NCBI GenBank assembly: GCA_036644995.1
Contig: JAVXOZ010000012.1
Location: 1 to 55,127 of the forward strand
From: Cryptoclostridium sp036644995
GTDB lineage: Bacteria; Bacillota; Dehalobacteriia; UBA7702
Reading direction: 5' to 3'
Length of the DNA: 55,127 nucleotides
Of this stretch, positions 14,754 to 24,533 are shown one piece after another. Below the pieces are notes generated by a model. That model saw nothing but the letters and a program-made list of their open reading frames with translations. It searched no databases and was not told the origin of the DNA. Both the position numbers and the translations under genes were made by a program. Position 1 is the stretch's first letter; each line of letters begins with the position of its first letter.

Positions 14754-15923
14754 ATGAAAACCACAGTAGGCTTGCTTTTTGGTTGCCCCACAGTAGAACA
14801 TGAAGTAGCAATTATTTCAGCTTTACAGGCTATGCAATCGCTGAATAAGGATAAATACGAAGCTGTACCCATCTATATTTCCAAAAAAGGTCATTGGTAT
14901 ATGGGGGAAGATTTAAAAAATGTTGAAAACTTTAAAAACATGGATTCTTTATTGAGTAAATGTCAAAAAGTAGTAGTAAGTGCCAACAGTGGGGACGGTA
15001 CGGCTTTTATATATCCCCAAGGCTTTTTTAATAAAAAACCACTGGCAAAAATAGATGTGTTTCTCCCTGTTATGCACGGAACATATGGTGAAGATGGCTG
15101 TATTCAGGGATTTTTGGAATTGACCCAAATACCTTACGTGGGGCCCAATGTTTTGGCGGCATCTGTGGGTATGGATAAAGTGGCACAAAAAGCACTTTGC
15201 AAAATGGGCAATATCCCTGTATTAGACTGTTTTTGGTTTTACAGTAACGAATGGGTTTTGCGTGAAGGCGAATTGGTGGATATTATAGAAAAGAAATTTT
15301 CTTATCCTGTTATTGTTAAACCTGCAAACTTAGGCTCAAGTATTGGTATTAAAATTGCAAAAGAGAGAGTGGAATTGGTGGATGCCGTTGGTGTTGCCTG
15401 CCAATATTCTCAAAAAATATTGATTGAACCTGCAATTACCAATTTAAAAGAAATAAATATTGCGGTTTTAGGGGATTCCGAAGCAGCGGAAACCTCTGTT
15501 TTGGAAGAACCATTGACCGCTGGTGAAATATTGGATTTTTCCGATAAATACTTAGGAGATGACGGTGGCAAATCCGGTGGTATGGCGAGCTTAAAACGAC
15601 GTATACCCGCAGAAATACCCCAAGAACAGGAAGCAAAAATTAAGCAAATTGCTTTGGATGCTTTTTACTGCTTAAATGGCACCGGAGTTTGGCGCTTGGA
15701 TTTTATGATAGATATGGATACCAATGAAATATATTTGAATGAAGTAAACACTATCCCGGGGTCGCTTTCCTTCTATCTTTGGGAACCAAAGGGTGTTTCT
15801 TACCCTGAATTATTGGAGCGGCTTATATCCGTTGCTTTAAGGGTAAAGCGTCGCAGGGATAACACTATTCTTTCATACCAAAGCAATATCTTAGCCCAAG
15901 GTGGCTTTAAAGGTAAAAAATAA
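14754..15923 (+). CDS. ddl: D-alanine--D-alanine ligase
   Basis: A 389-aa ATP-grasp enzyme making the D-Ala-D-Ala dipeptide for peptidoglycan. Visible: the N-terminal substrate loop GCPTVEHEVAIISALQ (10-25), IVKPANLGSSIGI, and the metal-binding end FMIDMDTNEIYLNEVNTIPGSLSFYLW. It is longer than a typical Ddl (~310-360 aa), with an extended C-terminal tail. I see no feature that separates D-Ala from D-Lac specificity with confidence. It follows the MurF-like gene by 13 nt with a GGAGG site. Confidence 0.9.
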   Translation: MKTTVGLLFGCPTVEHEVAIISALQAMQSLNKDKYEAVPIYISKKGHWYMGEDLKNVENFKNMDSLLSKCQKVVVSANSGDGTAFIYPQGFFNKKPLAKIDVFLPVMHGTYGEDGCIQGFLELTQIPYVGPNVLAASVGMDKVAQKALCKMGNIPVLDCFWFYSNEWVLREGELVDIIEKKFSYPVIVKPANLGSSIGIKIAKERVELVDAVGVACQYSQKILIEPAITNLKEINIAVLGDSEAAETSVLEEPLTAGEILDFSDKYLGDDGGKSGGMASLKRRIPAEIPQEQEAKIKQIALDAFYCLNGTGVWRLDFMIDMDTNEIYLNEVNTIPGSLSFYLWEPKGVSYPELLERLISVALRVKRRRDNTILSYQSNILAQGGFKGKK

Positions 15924-15926
15924 TTT

Positions 15927-17054
15927 ATGGATCAGCAAGAAGAAAAATATCTTATAGGTTTGGCTCAGGTTTACGATTTAACCCAAAACCATATCAGTAG
16001 CTTAATGCGCTATTTCTCCTCAGCAGAGGAGGCTTGGCATAAATATAGGTCTTGGGGTAAAGCGCTATATTTATCCGCTGCAAAAGTTGAAGGCTTAATA
16101 GATGCCAGAAGATCCACAAATATTGATGCGGTATATCAATACAGTCGCACCTTGGGTGTGAAAATCACCGCCAAAACAGAAAGTGATTACCCACAAAACT
16201 TGGAAAATATTTTTGATGCACCGTATTTTCTTTACTATTTTGGGGAATTACCTAAGGAAGATGAGTTCTGTTTGACCATGATAGGCTCCAGAAAACACAG
16301 TGATTACGGACGTGATTTAGCAAAAAAAACCGCAGGTGAGCTTGTGAAAATAGCAGGTGCCACCATAATTAGCGGCATGGCAGAGGGCATAGATTCCATT
16401 TCCCATTGGGGTGCTTTAAATGCAGGGGGTAAAACCTTGGCGGTTTTGGGCAATGGTATAGATATCATTTATCCTTCTTTTAATACCAATCTTTATGAGG
16501 AAATTAAAAAGAAAGGCTGCATTATCAGTGAATTTCCCTTGGGTTATGGTAGTTTGGCTGCTAATTTTCCACGGAGAAACAGATTGATGAGTGCACTGGG
16601 CAGAGGTGTTATTGTGGTTGAAGCCCATAAAGGCAGTGGGGTATTTCACACTGTTTCCTATGGCTTGGATCAGGGAAAAGATATATTTGCCTTTCCCGGC
16701 TCGGTTTTTTCCGGCGGTAGCTATGCACCACACTTTTTTATTAGAGAGGGGACCGCTAAGCCTGTTTTTACCACAGAGGATATATTGGAAGAATATTTTG
16801 ATATGGACTTTTTGTATAGAGATACAAAAGATGTTTCTTGGGATTTCTCGGAATATCCCCCGGAGCAAAGAAAAATTTTGGAAGCATTGGAAAAAGGTGA
16901 ATTAACTTTTAATGCTTTATTGAGAATAAGTCAAATGGACGCACCTTCCCTAACTTCATTGTTATCATTATGGGAGGTTGACGGCTTGGTAAATAAAAAA
17001 CCGGGGCAATGTTTTGCTTTGGTAAATTACATAGATGAGGTGGAAAATGAGTAA
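15927..17054 (+). CDS. dprA: DNA-processing protein DprA (Smf)
   Basis: A 375-aa single-stranded-DNA-binding RecA loader. N-terminal helix-hairpin-helix-like region (1-~105), Rossmann-like DprA domain with GSRKHSDYG (120-128), SGMAEGIDSISH (149-160) and LAVLGNGIDIIYP (171-183), and a C-terminal winged-helix domain (~310-375). It protects incoming DNA in transformation and occurs widely in non-competent bacteria. Its last 8 nt overlap topA, its usual downstream partner. Confidence 0.93.
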   Translation: MDQQEEKYLIGLAQVYDLTQNHISSLMRYFSSAEEAWHKYRSWGKALYLSAAKVEGLIDARRSTNIDAVYQYSRTLGVKITAKTESDYPQNLENIFDAPYFLYYFGELPKEDEFCLTMIGSRKHSDYGRDLAKKTAGELVKIAGATIISGMAEGIDSISHWGALNAGGKTLAVLGNGIDIIYPSFNTNLYEEIKKKGCIISEFPLGYGSLAANFPRRNRLMSALGRGVIVVEAHKGSGVFHTVSYGLDQGKDIFAFPGSVFSGGSYAPHFFIREGTAKPVFTTEDILEEYFDMDFLYRDTKDVSWDFSEYPPEQRKILEALEKGELTFNALLRISQMDAPSLTSLLSLWEVDGLVNKKPGQCFALVNYIDEVENE

Positions 17055-19326
17055 ATATTTGGTTGTGGTAGAATCACCCACTAAAGCGAAAAGCTTTAGC
17101 AAGTTTTTAGGCAAAAACTATAAGGTTATGTCCTCCATGGGGCATGTTAGAGATTTGCCCAAAAGCAAATTGGGTATTGATATAGAGGACGATTTTAAAC
17201 CTCATTATATAACTATTCGTGGTAAAGGCGATTTACTGAAGGATTTAAAAAAGAATGCTAAAAGTGCCGAAAAAATATTCTATGCAGCTGACCCTGATAG
17301 AGAAGGTGAAGCCATTGCTTGGCATTTAAAACAATATTTAGAAGGACAAAAAGATGGGGTGGATACAAACCCGGATGCCCTTTGCCGTGTTGTTTTTAAT
17401 GAAGTTACCAAAGAAGCGGTGCAGCAAGCTGTAAAAAATCCACGCACCATTGATAAAAATTTGGTTATGGCTCAACAGAGTCGTAGAATTTTAGACCGTT
17501 TGGCGGGGTATAAATTAAGCCCCTTGTTATGGAAAAAGGTGCGTAAAGGACTTTCCGCAGGGCGTGTTCAAAGTGTAGCTGTGCGTTTGATTTGCGAAAA
17601 ACAAAAAGAAATAGATGCTTTTGTTCCCGAAGAATATTGGAGTTTGGATGGGGATTTTCAGCACAATCAAGATGAATTTAATGCAAAATTATTGAAAATA
17701 AATGGCAAAAAAGCCAAAATTGAAAATAAAGAGCAAATGGATACTATCCTTAAGGATTTGGAAAACGCTGCTTATGCCATTACCAGTGTGCAAAAAAAGG
17801 AGCGTAAAAAACAGCCTTCACCGGCTTTTACCACCAGCAGTTTGCTCCAAGAATCCAATATTAAATTGGGATATACCACCAAACGCACTATGCAGTTGGC
17901 ACAACAATTATTTGAAGGCGTGTCACTTGGTGGTACCAATGCAGGTTTAATTACTTATATGCGTACAGATTCCGTGCGTATAGCGGAAACAGCTCAAACT
18001 GAGGCTTTGGAATATATTGCCGAAGCTTTTGGCAAGGATTATTGCCCTGATGAACCAAGACAGTATACCAAAAGTGGCAGAATACAGAATGCCCACGAAG
18101 CTATAAGACCTACATCAATACAAAAAACTCCGGCTTCGGTAAAACAATATTTAACCCAACCCCAATATAGAGTATACAAATTAATTTGGGATAGATTTAC
18201 CGCCAGCCAAATGTGTGATGCTAAAGTAGAAAATACAACCTATGATATTTTAACCAAGGATTACACTTTCAGAGCAACGGGTTCTGTGGTTATTTTCCCC
18301 GGTTTTATGAAGGTCTATAAAAGTGATAAAAAAGATGATGTTCTTCCGGATATCAAAGAAGGGGAAAATCTAAAATTGCTGGCACTCCATCCCGAACAGC
18401 ACTTTACCCAAGCCCCTGCACCATACACCGAAGGTACATTTGCCAAAACTTTGGAAAAATTGGGCATTGGTCGCCCCAGTACCTATGTTACCATTATTGA
18501 AACCGTGGTTAGCCGTGGCTATGTTTCCCGTAAGGAAAAGGCATTGCATCCCACGGAATTGGGTATAGTTGTAAACGACCTGCTTATGGAATACTTCCCC
18601 GATATTTTAAACGTTGAATTTACCGCTACCATGGAAGATGAATTGGATAAGGTAGAAAAAGGCAATATGGAATGGCAGGAAGTTTTAAGGAACTTTTATG
18701 GACCTTTTTCCGAACGTTTGGCAAAAGCAGAAGAAGACATCGGCGAAATTGAATTGCAAGATGAAGTTTCGGATATTATATGTGAAAACTGTGGTAAAAA
18801 CATGGTTTTCAAAATGGGACGCTACGGTAAATTTTTGGCTTGTCCCGGATACCCTCAATGCCGCAATGTGAAATCCGTGGATAAAGATGGAAAAGTTGCG
18901 GAAAAAGAGGAAGAAGAAAGCGATATAGTTTGCGAGCAATGCGGCAGTAAAATGGTGATAAAGCGTGGACGTTACGGCAAATTTTTAGCTTGTCCCAATT
19001 ATCCCGATTGCAAAAATATTAAATCTATCGACCAAGAAATTGGGGTTAAATGCGAAAAATGCGGCAATGAATTGGTTAAAAAACGCAGTAAAAAAGGTAA
19101 AGTATTTTACGGCTGTAAAGGTTATCCTGAATGTGAAACCACTTATTGGAACTTGCCCATAGAGGCGGTTTGCCCTGATTGCGGCCGCCACATGGTAGAA
19201 AAAACCAATAAAAAGCAGGAAACCACAGTTTACTGTGAAAATAAAGAGTGTTCATCCAATAAAAAAGAAGATAAAGATGAAGCAAAAACTCCGGGGAAAC
19301 GGGGGCGTAAAAAAGCAAGTGAATAA
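17047..19326 (+). CDS. topA: DNA topoisomerase I with four C-terminal zinc ribbons
   Basis: A 759-aa type IA topoisomerase relaxing negative supercoils. Toprim domain begins LVVVESPTKAKSFSKFLG (5-22) with DPDREGEAIAWHL. The active-site tyrosine is Y304 in ITYMRTDS. From residue 579 there are four Cys4 zinc-ribbon repeats: CENCG...CPGYPQC, CEQCG...CPNYPDC, CEKCG...CKGYPEC and CPDCG...CENKEC, then a lysine-rich tail. ATG 17047 is chosen because GAGGTGG (17037-17043) precedes it; the ATG at 17035 lies inside dprA without its own site. Confidence 0.96.
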   Translation: MSKYLVVVESPTKAKSFSKFLGKNYKVMSSMGHVRDLPKSKLGIDIEDDFKPHYITIRGKGDLLKDLKKNAKSAEKIFYAADPDREGEAIAWHLKQYLEGQKDGVDTNPDALCRVVFNEVTKEAVQQAVKNPRTIDKNLVMAQQSRRILDRLAGYKLSPLLWKKVRKGLSAGRVQSVAVRLICEKQKEIDAFVPEEYWSLDGDFQHNQDEFNAKLLKINGKKAKIENKEQMDTILKDLENAAYAITSVQKKERKKQPSPAFTTSSLLQESNIKLGYTTKRTMQLAQQLFEGVSLGGTNAGLITYMRTDSVRIAETAQTEALEYIAEAFGKDYCPDEPRQYTKSGRIQNAHEAIRPTSIQKTPASVKQYLTQPQYRVYKLIWDRFTASQMCDAKVENTTYDILTKDYTFRATGSVVIFPGFMKVYKSDKKDDVLPDIKEGENLKLLALHPEQHFTQAPAPYTEGTFAKTLEKLGIGRPSTYVTIIETVVSRGYVSRKEKALHPTELGIVVNDLLMEYFPDILNVEFTATMEDELDKVEKGNMEWQEVLRNFYGPFSERLAKAEEDIGEIELQDEVSDIICENCGKNMVFKMGRYGKFLACPGYPQCRNVKSVDKDGKVAEKEEEESDIVCEQCGSKMVIKRGRYGKFLACPNYPDCKNIKSIDQEIGVKCEKCGNELVKKRSKKGKVFYGCKGYPECETTYWNLPIEAVCPDCGRHMVEKTNKKQETTVYCENKECSSNKKEDKDEAKTPGKRGRKKASE

Positions 19327-20623
19327 TAAAATAAAAATAATAGGTGGCGGCTTGGCCGGTAGTGAAGCTGCTTGGCAAATTGCCAAAAGAGGTTACGACG
19401 TTGCTTTATACGAAATGCGTCCTAAAACCATGACCCCTGCACATAAAACCCAAGGATTGGCGGAATTGGTTTGCAGCAATTCTTTTCGGGCAGCCAATGT
19501 GGAAAATGCCGTGGGTTTACTTAAAGAAGAAATGCGGCGTTTGGATTCCCTAATTATGAAAGCCGCAGATAAAACCGCAGTTCCTGCCGGTGGAGCCTTG
19601 GCTGTGGATAGAAATAATTTTTCCAAAATGGTTGAAGATGAACTTCTTGCCACGGGTAAGGTGGAAATTATTCGGGAAGAAGTTACGGAAATTCCCCAAG
19701 ATGGCATTGTGATTATTGCCACAGGTCCACTTACTGCCGATGCTTTGGCAGAAAAATTAGGTGATTTGGCAGGGCGTGAGGATTTATATTTTTACGATGC
19801 AGTTGCCCCAATTTTAAGCGGCGAATCTATAAATATGGATAAAGCATTTTTCGCTTCTCGCTATGATAAAGGAGAGGCTGCCTATATAAATTGTCCCATG
19901 AATCAAGAGGAATACTATAAGTTTTACGAGGCTCTTATATCCGCAGAGGTATATGAAAACCACGGATTTGAAAAAATCAAATTTTTTGAAGGCTGTATGC
20001 CTATGGAAGCCATGGCAGCCCGTGGCAGAGAAACCATGTGCCATGGCCCACTGAAACCTGTGGGGCTAATAGACCCACGCACCAATGCCCAGTCCTATGG
20101 TGTGGTGCAGCTACGTAAAGAAGATAATGAAGGGCAATTATATAATATGGTTGGTTTTCAAACTCACCTTTTAAGAGGGGAGCAGGAGCGTGTGTTTCGC
20201 ATGATTCCGGGTTTGGAAAATGCCGAATTTTTACGCTATGGCATGATACACCGCAATACCTATATTCATTCACCCAAAATATTGGCACCAACTTTAGAAG
20301 TGAGAGATAGAGAAGGTTTGTTTTTTGCAGGACAGCTCACAGGTGTTGAGGGATATGTGGAATCTACCTCCAATGGCATATTGGCAGGGATAAATGCCGT
20401 GCGGTGCTTGGAAGGTCGGGAGCGAGTTGTTTTCCCACCGGAAACTGCCATCGGTGCTTTGGCAAACTATGTATCCACAGGGGGTACAGGCAGATTTGAT
20501 CCCATGAATATTTCTTTTGGTCTTATTCCGCCTTTGGAAACACGCATTAGAAATAAAAAAGAAAAAAATACAGCTTTGGCACAACGTTCCTTAACAATTT
20601 TAGAAGGAATAGATGTGAAATGA
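19319..20623 (+). CDS. trmFO: FAD/folate-dependent tRNA (uracil-54-C5)-methyltransferase TrmFO
   Basis: A 434-aa flavoprotein that makes m5U54 in tRNA using methylenetetrahydrofolate. FAD loop IIGGGLAGSEAAWQIAKRG (7-25), EMRPKTMTPAHKT, and LVCSNSFR with the conserved Cys52. The C-terminal part shows TNAQSYGVVQLRKE and the closing FAD contact FFAGQLTGVEGYVES. The GTG at 19319 overlaps the end of topA and gives the family N-terminus; longer frames run through topA coding sequence. It overlaps xerC by 4 nt. Confidence 0.95.
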   Translation: MNNKIKIIGGGLAGSEAAWQIAKRGYDVALYEMRPKTMTPAHKTQGLAELVCSNSFRAANVENAVGLLKEEMRRLDSLIMKAADKTAVPAGGALAVDRNNFSKMVEDELLATGKVEIIREEVTEIPQDGIVIIATGPLTADALAEKLGDLAGREDLYFYDAVAPILSGESINMDKAFFASRYDKGEAAYINCPMNQEEYYKFYEALISAEVYENHGFEKIKFFEGCMPMEAMAARGRETMCHGPLKPVGLIDPRTNAQSYGVVQLRKEDNEGQLYNMVGFQTHLLRGEQERVFRMIPGLENAEFLRYGMIHRNTYIHSPKILAPTLEVRDREGLFFAGQLTGVEGYVESTSNGILAGINAVRCLEGRERVVFPPETAIGALANYVSTGGTGRFDPMNISFGLIPPLETRIRNKKEKNTALAQRSLTILEGIDVK

Positions 20624-21510
20624 AAAAATATTTTATCTCCTATATTCAATATTTAGAAAGCGAAAAAGGAGTTTCGCCCCATACTTTAAGGGCATATTCC
20701 CGTGATTTAGAGGACTTTTTTGCTTATTTGGAGGAGATGAATGTTTCATTATCTGTGGAAGCCATAGACCACCTCACTGTGCGTAAATATTTAACCAAGC
20801 TACAAAAACAAGGATTATCCAAAACTACCATGGCTCGGAAAATGTCCTCTTTAAGGAGCTTTTATCGCTATTTATTAAGGGAAGAAGTTATAAAAACCAA
20901 TCCTATGACCTTGGTTTCTGCACCTAAGGAATATCAAAAATTACCGAAATTTGTGCATTATGAAGATATTAAAGAATTGCTGGCATTGCCCAATAACAGC
21001 CCTGTTGGATTAAGGGACAAAGCTATAATGGAGGTACTTTACGGTGGGGGCTTGCGTGTTTCCGAGCTTTGTTCTTTGGAAATTTCCCAAATTAAATTCC
21101 CTATTAATTCCGTTAAAGTTATAGGTAAGGGCAATAAAGAGCGGCTGATACCCTTGGGAAAATTTGCCATGGCTGCTATTGCGGAATATTTGGATAAAGC
21201 CAGAGAAACCTTGGTTAAAGACCCCAATATTAAAGGTGTGTTTTTAAATAACCGAGATGGAAAACCACTGAGCACCAGAGCAATTAGGGATATCATCAAT
21301 AAATATGTTAACCAAATGGCTATAAGTTTGAAAATAAGCCCACATATGCTGCGGCACTCCTATGCCACCCATATGCTGGAAAATGGGGCGGATATTCGCA
21401 TAATCCAAGAATTATTGGGTCATGAGCGATTGTCTACCACCCAAATTTATACCCATATTACTAAAGGACATATGCAGCAGGTATACAAAAATACCCATCC
21501 TCGTTCGTGA
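20620..21510 (+). CDS. xerC: Tyrosine recombinase XerC
   Basis: A 296-aa tyrosine recombinase with an N-terminal SAM-like core-binding domain (1-~85) and the full catalytic set: R146 (GGGLRVSEL), K170, H242 and R245 (HMLRHSYATHML), H268 (LLGHERLSTTQ) and nucleophile Y277. It sits in the topA-trmFO-xerC-hslVU arrangement typical of Firmicutes, so it is the chromosome-dimer resolvase rather than a phage integrase. It starts within the trmFO stop (ATGA). Confidence 0.93.
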   Translation: MKKYFISYIQYLESEKGVSPHTLRAYSRDLEDFFAYLEEMNVSLSVEAIDHLTVRKYLTKLQKQGLSKTTMARKMSSLRSFYRYLLREEVIKTNPMTLVSAPKEYQKLPKFVHYEDIKELLALPNNSPVGLRDKAIMEVLYGGGLRVSELCSLEISQIKFPINSVKVIGKGNKERLIPLGKFAMAAIAEYLDKARETLVKDPNIKGVFLNNRDGKPLSTRAIRDIINKYVNQMAISLKISPHMLRHSYATHMLENGADIRIIQELLGHERLSTTQIYTHITKGHMQQVYKNTHPRS

Positions 21511-21526
21511 GAGAAAGGAACTTATT

Positions 21527-22066
21527 ATGCGAATAGAAGCAACCACCATTGTTGGTGTGCAAAAAGATGGCAAAACAGCTTTAGCCGGTGACGGTCAGGT
21601 TACCATGGGCGAATCTGTTATTATGAAAAACAATGCCAGAAAAGTAAGAAGACTTTATGGCGGTAAAGTAGTGGCAGGATTTGCAGGGGCGGTGGCAGAT
21701 GCCTTTGCCCTATTTGATAAATTTGAAATTAAATTAGGTGAATATAATGGCAACTTGATGAGAGCAGCCGTAGAGCTGGTAAAAGAGTGGCGCACCGATA
21801 AATATATGCAAAAACTGGAAGCATTGCTCATTGTAGCAGATAAAGAATGTATGCTGATAATATCAGGTAGCGGTGAAATCATCGAGCCGGATGATGGCAT
21901 TGTTGCCATTGGCAGTGGCGGCAATTATGCTTTGGCAGCAGGAAAAGCTTTAATGGCTCACAGCGATTTATCCGCCAAGGATATTGCAGGGGAAGCTATG
22001 AAAATAGCCTCCAGCATCTGCGTTTATACCAATGACCATATAATCATAGAAGAAATAGAGGATTAA
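21527..22066 (+). CDS. hslV: ATP-dependent protease peptidase subunit HslV
   Basis: A 179-aa proteasome-like threonine protease. After removal of MRIEA, the mature chain would begin TTIVGVQKDGKTALAGDGQVT, with catalytic Thr at residue 6. GSGGNYALAAGKAL is the conserved C-terminal stretch. The start ATG 21527 follows AGAAAGGA; earlier ATG codons lie in xerC. It pairs with hslU 2 nt downstream to form the HslVU complex. Confidence 0.95.
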   Translation: MRIEATTIVGVQKDGKTALAGDGQVTMGESVIMKNNARKVRRLYGGKVVAGFAGAVADAFALFDKFEIKLGEYNGNLMRAAVELVKEWRTDKYMQKLEALLIVADKECMLIISGSGEIIEPDDGIVAIGSGGNYALAAGKALMAHSDLSAKDIAGEAMKIASSICVYTNDHIIIEEIED

Positions 22067-22068
22067 CT

Positions 22069-23409
22069 ATGACTAAAGAATTAACACCCAGCGAAATTGT
22101 AATGGAATTAGATAAGTACATTATTGGCCAGGGCAAGGCTAAAAAAAATGTAGCCATTGCTTTAAGAAATCGTTATCGTCGTAAAAATGTAGAAGAATCT
22201 CTCCGTGAGGATATAATTCCCAAAAATATTATTATGATAGGCCCTACGGGAGTAGGTAAAACAGAAATTGCCCGTCGTTTGGCAAAATTGGTTAATGCCC
22301 CTTTTGTTAAGGTAGAAGCAACAAAATTCACTGAAGTGGGTTATGTTGGCCGTGATGTGGATTCCATCGTGCGGGATTTGGTGGAAAATTCCATTGCCAT
22401 TGTGCGGGCAGACCGTTTGGCAATCGTAAAAAAACAAGCGGAAAAAAATGCGGAAACAAGGCTTGTAAATGCTTTGATGATTCAAGGCTATGGCAAGGAT
22501 TTGGAAGACCCCGAAGAAGCACTTACCCAAAATGAACAAAACGCCAAAAGACGCAAATATATCCGCCGTTTACTGGCAAGTGGGGATTTAGACCGTGAAA
22601 CTTTGGAAATAGAAGTTGAAGAAGCCCCGGGTGCAGTGATGTTGGGCGGCATGGACGATATGGGTATGAACCTTGGTGATGTATTGGGCAGTATGATGCC
22701 AACCAAGATGAAAAAACGCAAAGTAACTACTAAAGAAGCTCTGCGTGTATTTACCCAAGAAGAAAGTGCCAAACTCATAGATATGGACGAAGTATCCGCC
22801 GAAGCCATTGAAAAATCCGAGCAAATGGGCATTGTGTTTTTAGATGAAATAGACAAAATAGCCGTGGGTGATAATAAAAGCGGTATAGATGTTAGCCGTG
22901 GCGGTGTTCAGCGTGATATTTTGCCATTGGTGGAAGGTGCTACTGTAAACACAAAACATGGCCCTTGTAAAACAGACCATATTTTATTTATCGCCGCAGG
23001 TGCTTTTCATGTGGCAAAGCCCTCGGATTTAATGCCGGAACTCCAAGGTCGCTTTCCTATTCGTGTGGAACTGGATAGTTTAACCAAGGAAGATTATAAA
23101 TTAATTTTAAAAGAACCCGCCAATTCTTTATTGAAACAATATGCGGAATTGCTTAAAGCCGATGGTGTTTATGTGGAATTTACCGATGACGGTATTGATG
23201 CCATGGCAAGCATTGCCGATGAGGCAAACCATCAGGCGGAAAATATTGGTGCTCGCCGTTTGCACACTATTATGGAAAAAGTATTGGAAGATGTGCTTTT
23301 TTCCGCCCCGGATTTAGTGCGTGGTTCTGTGGTTGTGAATGAAGAATATGTTAACGAAAAGATGGCAGGAATCTTAAAAGATGACGACTTAAGCAAATAC
23401 ATACTCTAA
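22069..23409 (+). CDS. hslU: HslU (ClpY) ATPase subunit of HslVU protease
   Basis: A 446-aa AAA+ unfoldase. Opening PSEIVMELDKYIIGQGKAKKNVAIALRNRYRR is diagnostic. Walker A GPTGVGKT (58-65), pore GYVGRD, insertion (I) domain rich in methionine around MLGGMDDMGMNLGD, Walker B IVFLDEIDKI, and C-terminal EDVLFSAPDL. No codY follows, unlike Bacillus. The next gene (rpsB) has its own promoter. Confidence 0.97.
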   Translation: MTKELTPSEIVMELDKYIIGQGKAKKNVAIALRNRYRRKNVEESLREDIIPKNIIMIGPTGVGKTEIARRLAKLVNAPFVKVEATKFTEVGYVGRDVDSIVRDLVENSIAIVRADRLAIVKKQAEKNAETRLVNALMIQGYGKDLEDPEEALTQNEQNAKRRKYIRRLLASGDLDRETLEIEVEEAPGAVMLGGMDDMGMNLGDVLGSMMPTKMKKRKVTTKEALRVFTQEESAKLIDMDEVSAEAIEKSEQMGIVFLDEIDKIAVGDNKSGIDVSRGGVQRDILPLVEGATVNTKHGPCKTDHILFIAAGAFHVAKPSDLMPELQGRFPIRVELDSLTKEDYKLILKEPANSLLKQYAELLKADGVYVEFTDDGIDAMASIADEANHQAENIGARRLHTIMEKVLEDVLFSAPDLVRGSVVVNEEYVNEKMAGILKDDDLSKYIL

Positions 23410-23456
23410 AAATCATAAAATAGCACATATATAAAGAAATAAAGAATAAAATTCTC

Positions 23457-23593
23457 TTGCATGATAATAAACTTTGTGATAACATATATGAGAAAACGCA
23501 CGGATTTGGATTTTTTTCGCTTGTGCCTTATATTAAGGTGTGAAAAGAAGATGAAGAATACCGGAGGGTTAAACAAAAGGAGGAAATATATTC
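23457..23593 (+). promoter_or_regulatory. rpsB promoter and leader
   Basis: TTGCAT (23457-23462), 17-nt spacer, TAACAT (23480-23485). The ~100-nt leader includes CGCACGGATTTGG...CGCTTGTGC, which may fold, and an AAAGGAGGA ribosome site. An S2 autoregulatory leader is possible but not demonstrable by eye. Confidence 0.55.
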
Positions 23594-24343
23594 ATGGCAA
23601 TTATTTCAATGAAACAACTTTTAGAAGCAGGTGTTCATTTCGGACACCAAACACGTCGCTGGAACCCTAAAATGGCTCCCTATATATTTACCGAAAGAAA
23701 CGGTATCTATATTATCGACTTGCAAAAAACCGTAAAGAAAATTGATGATGCTTATAATTTCATCAAAGACACCGTTGCGGATGGTAAAAGCATTTTGTTT
23801 GTTGGTACTAAAAAACAAGCACAAGATGCCATCAAAGATGAAGCAGTTCGCTGCGGTATGTACTTTGTTAACCAAAGATGGTTGGGTGGCTTGATGACCA
23901 ACAATAAAACCATTCAAAAGAGAATCGACTTCATCCGTAATGTTGAAAAAATGGAAGAAGACGGCACTCTTGATCTCTTGCCCAAAAAAGAAGTTGCACA
24001 ACTTCAAGGTCAAAGAGAAAAATTAGAAAAATTCTTGGGTGGCATTAAAGAAATGAAAGATCTTCCCGGGGCATTATTTGTGGTAGATCCCAAAAAAGAA
24101 AGAATAGCCATTGCCGAAGCCAGAAAATTGAATATTCCCATCGTTGCTATTGTGGATACCAACTGCGATCCCGAAGAAGTGGATTATGTTATCCCCGGTA
24201 ATGATGATGCTATTCGTGCGGTTAAACTTTTAGTTGCCAGAATGGCTGATGCCGTTATCGAAGGTAACCAAGGTTTATCTATGGCTGAAGAACTTGCAGA
24301 CACCGCCGAAGAAGATAAAATTATGGAAGCTGCTGCAGAATAA
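23594..24343 (+). CDS. rpsB: 30S ribosomal protein S2
   Basis: A 249-aa protein: MAIISMKQLLEAGVHFGHQTRRWNPKMAPYIF is the S2 N-terminus, with RWLGGLMTNNKTI (~96-108) and DTNCDPEEVDYVIPGNDDAIRA (~196-217). The acidic C-terminal tail is common in Firmicutes. It is the first gene of the rpsB-tsf-pyrH-frr run, with an ideal ribosome site. Confidence 0.98.
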   Translation: MAIISMKQLLEAGVHFGHQTRRWNPKMAPYIFTERNGIYIIDLQKTVKKIDDAYNFIKDTVADGKSILFVGTKKQAQDAIKDEAVRCGMYFVNQRWLGGLMTNNKTIQKRIDFIRNVEKMEEDGTLDLLPKKEVAQLQGQREKLEKFLGGIKEMKDLPGALFVVDPKKERIAIAEARKLNIPIVAIVDTNCDPEEVDYVIPGNDDAIRAVKLLVARMADAVIEGNQGLSMAEELADTAEEDKIMEAAAE

Positions 24344-24434
24344 TAGAGTATTAATATTAACCTATATGGAAAACATGAAAATGCTTAACCATATATAATT
24401 GATATAAGGCTTATTGGTTCGATTGTGTCATATT

Positions 24435-24505
24435 AAGCGGGGATGAATTTAGCCTTAATATTTAGTTTTAAATATGGCAGGTTGTTTTATCCTCGCTTTT
24501 TCTTT
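24435..24505 (+). terminator. Terminator or attenuator hairpin ahead of tsf
   Basis: AAGCGGGGAT (24435-24444) pairs with ATCCTCGCTT (24489-24498), followed by TTTTTCTTT. The ~44-nt loop is itself AU-rich. Located 29 nt before the tsf start, it could limit tsf relative to rpsB. Confidence 0.5.
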
Positions 24506-24533
24506 ATTAATAATTCAGGAGGAAGAATATATA

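Noticed and set aside
20620..21510. Phage or integron integrase
   Set aside because: Position between trmFO and hslV and the XerC-type catalytic set indicate the housekeeping recombinase.
24405..24440. tRNA T-arm-like GGTTCGATT
   Set aside because: No matching acceptor, D or anticodon stems around it.
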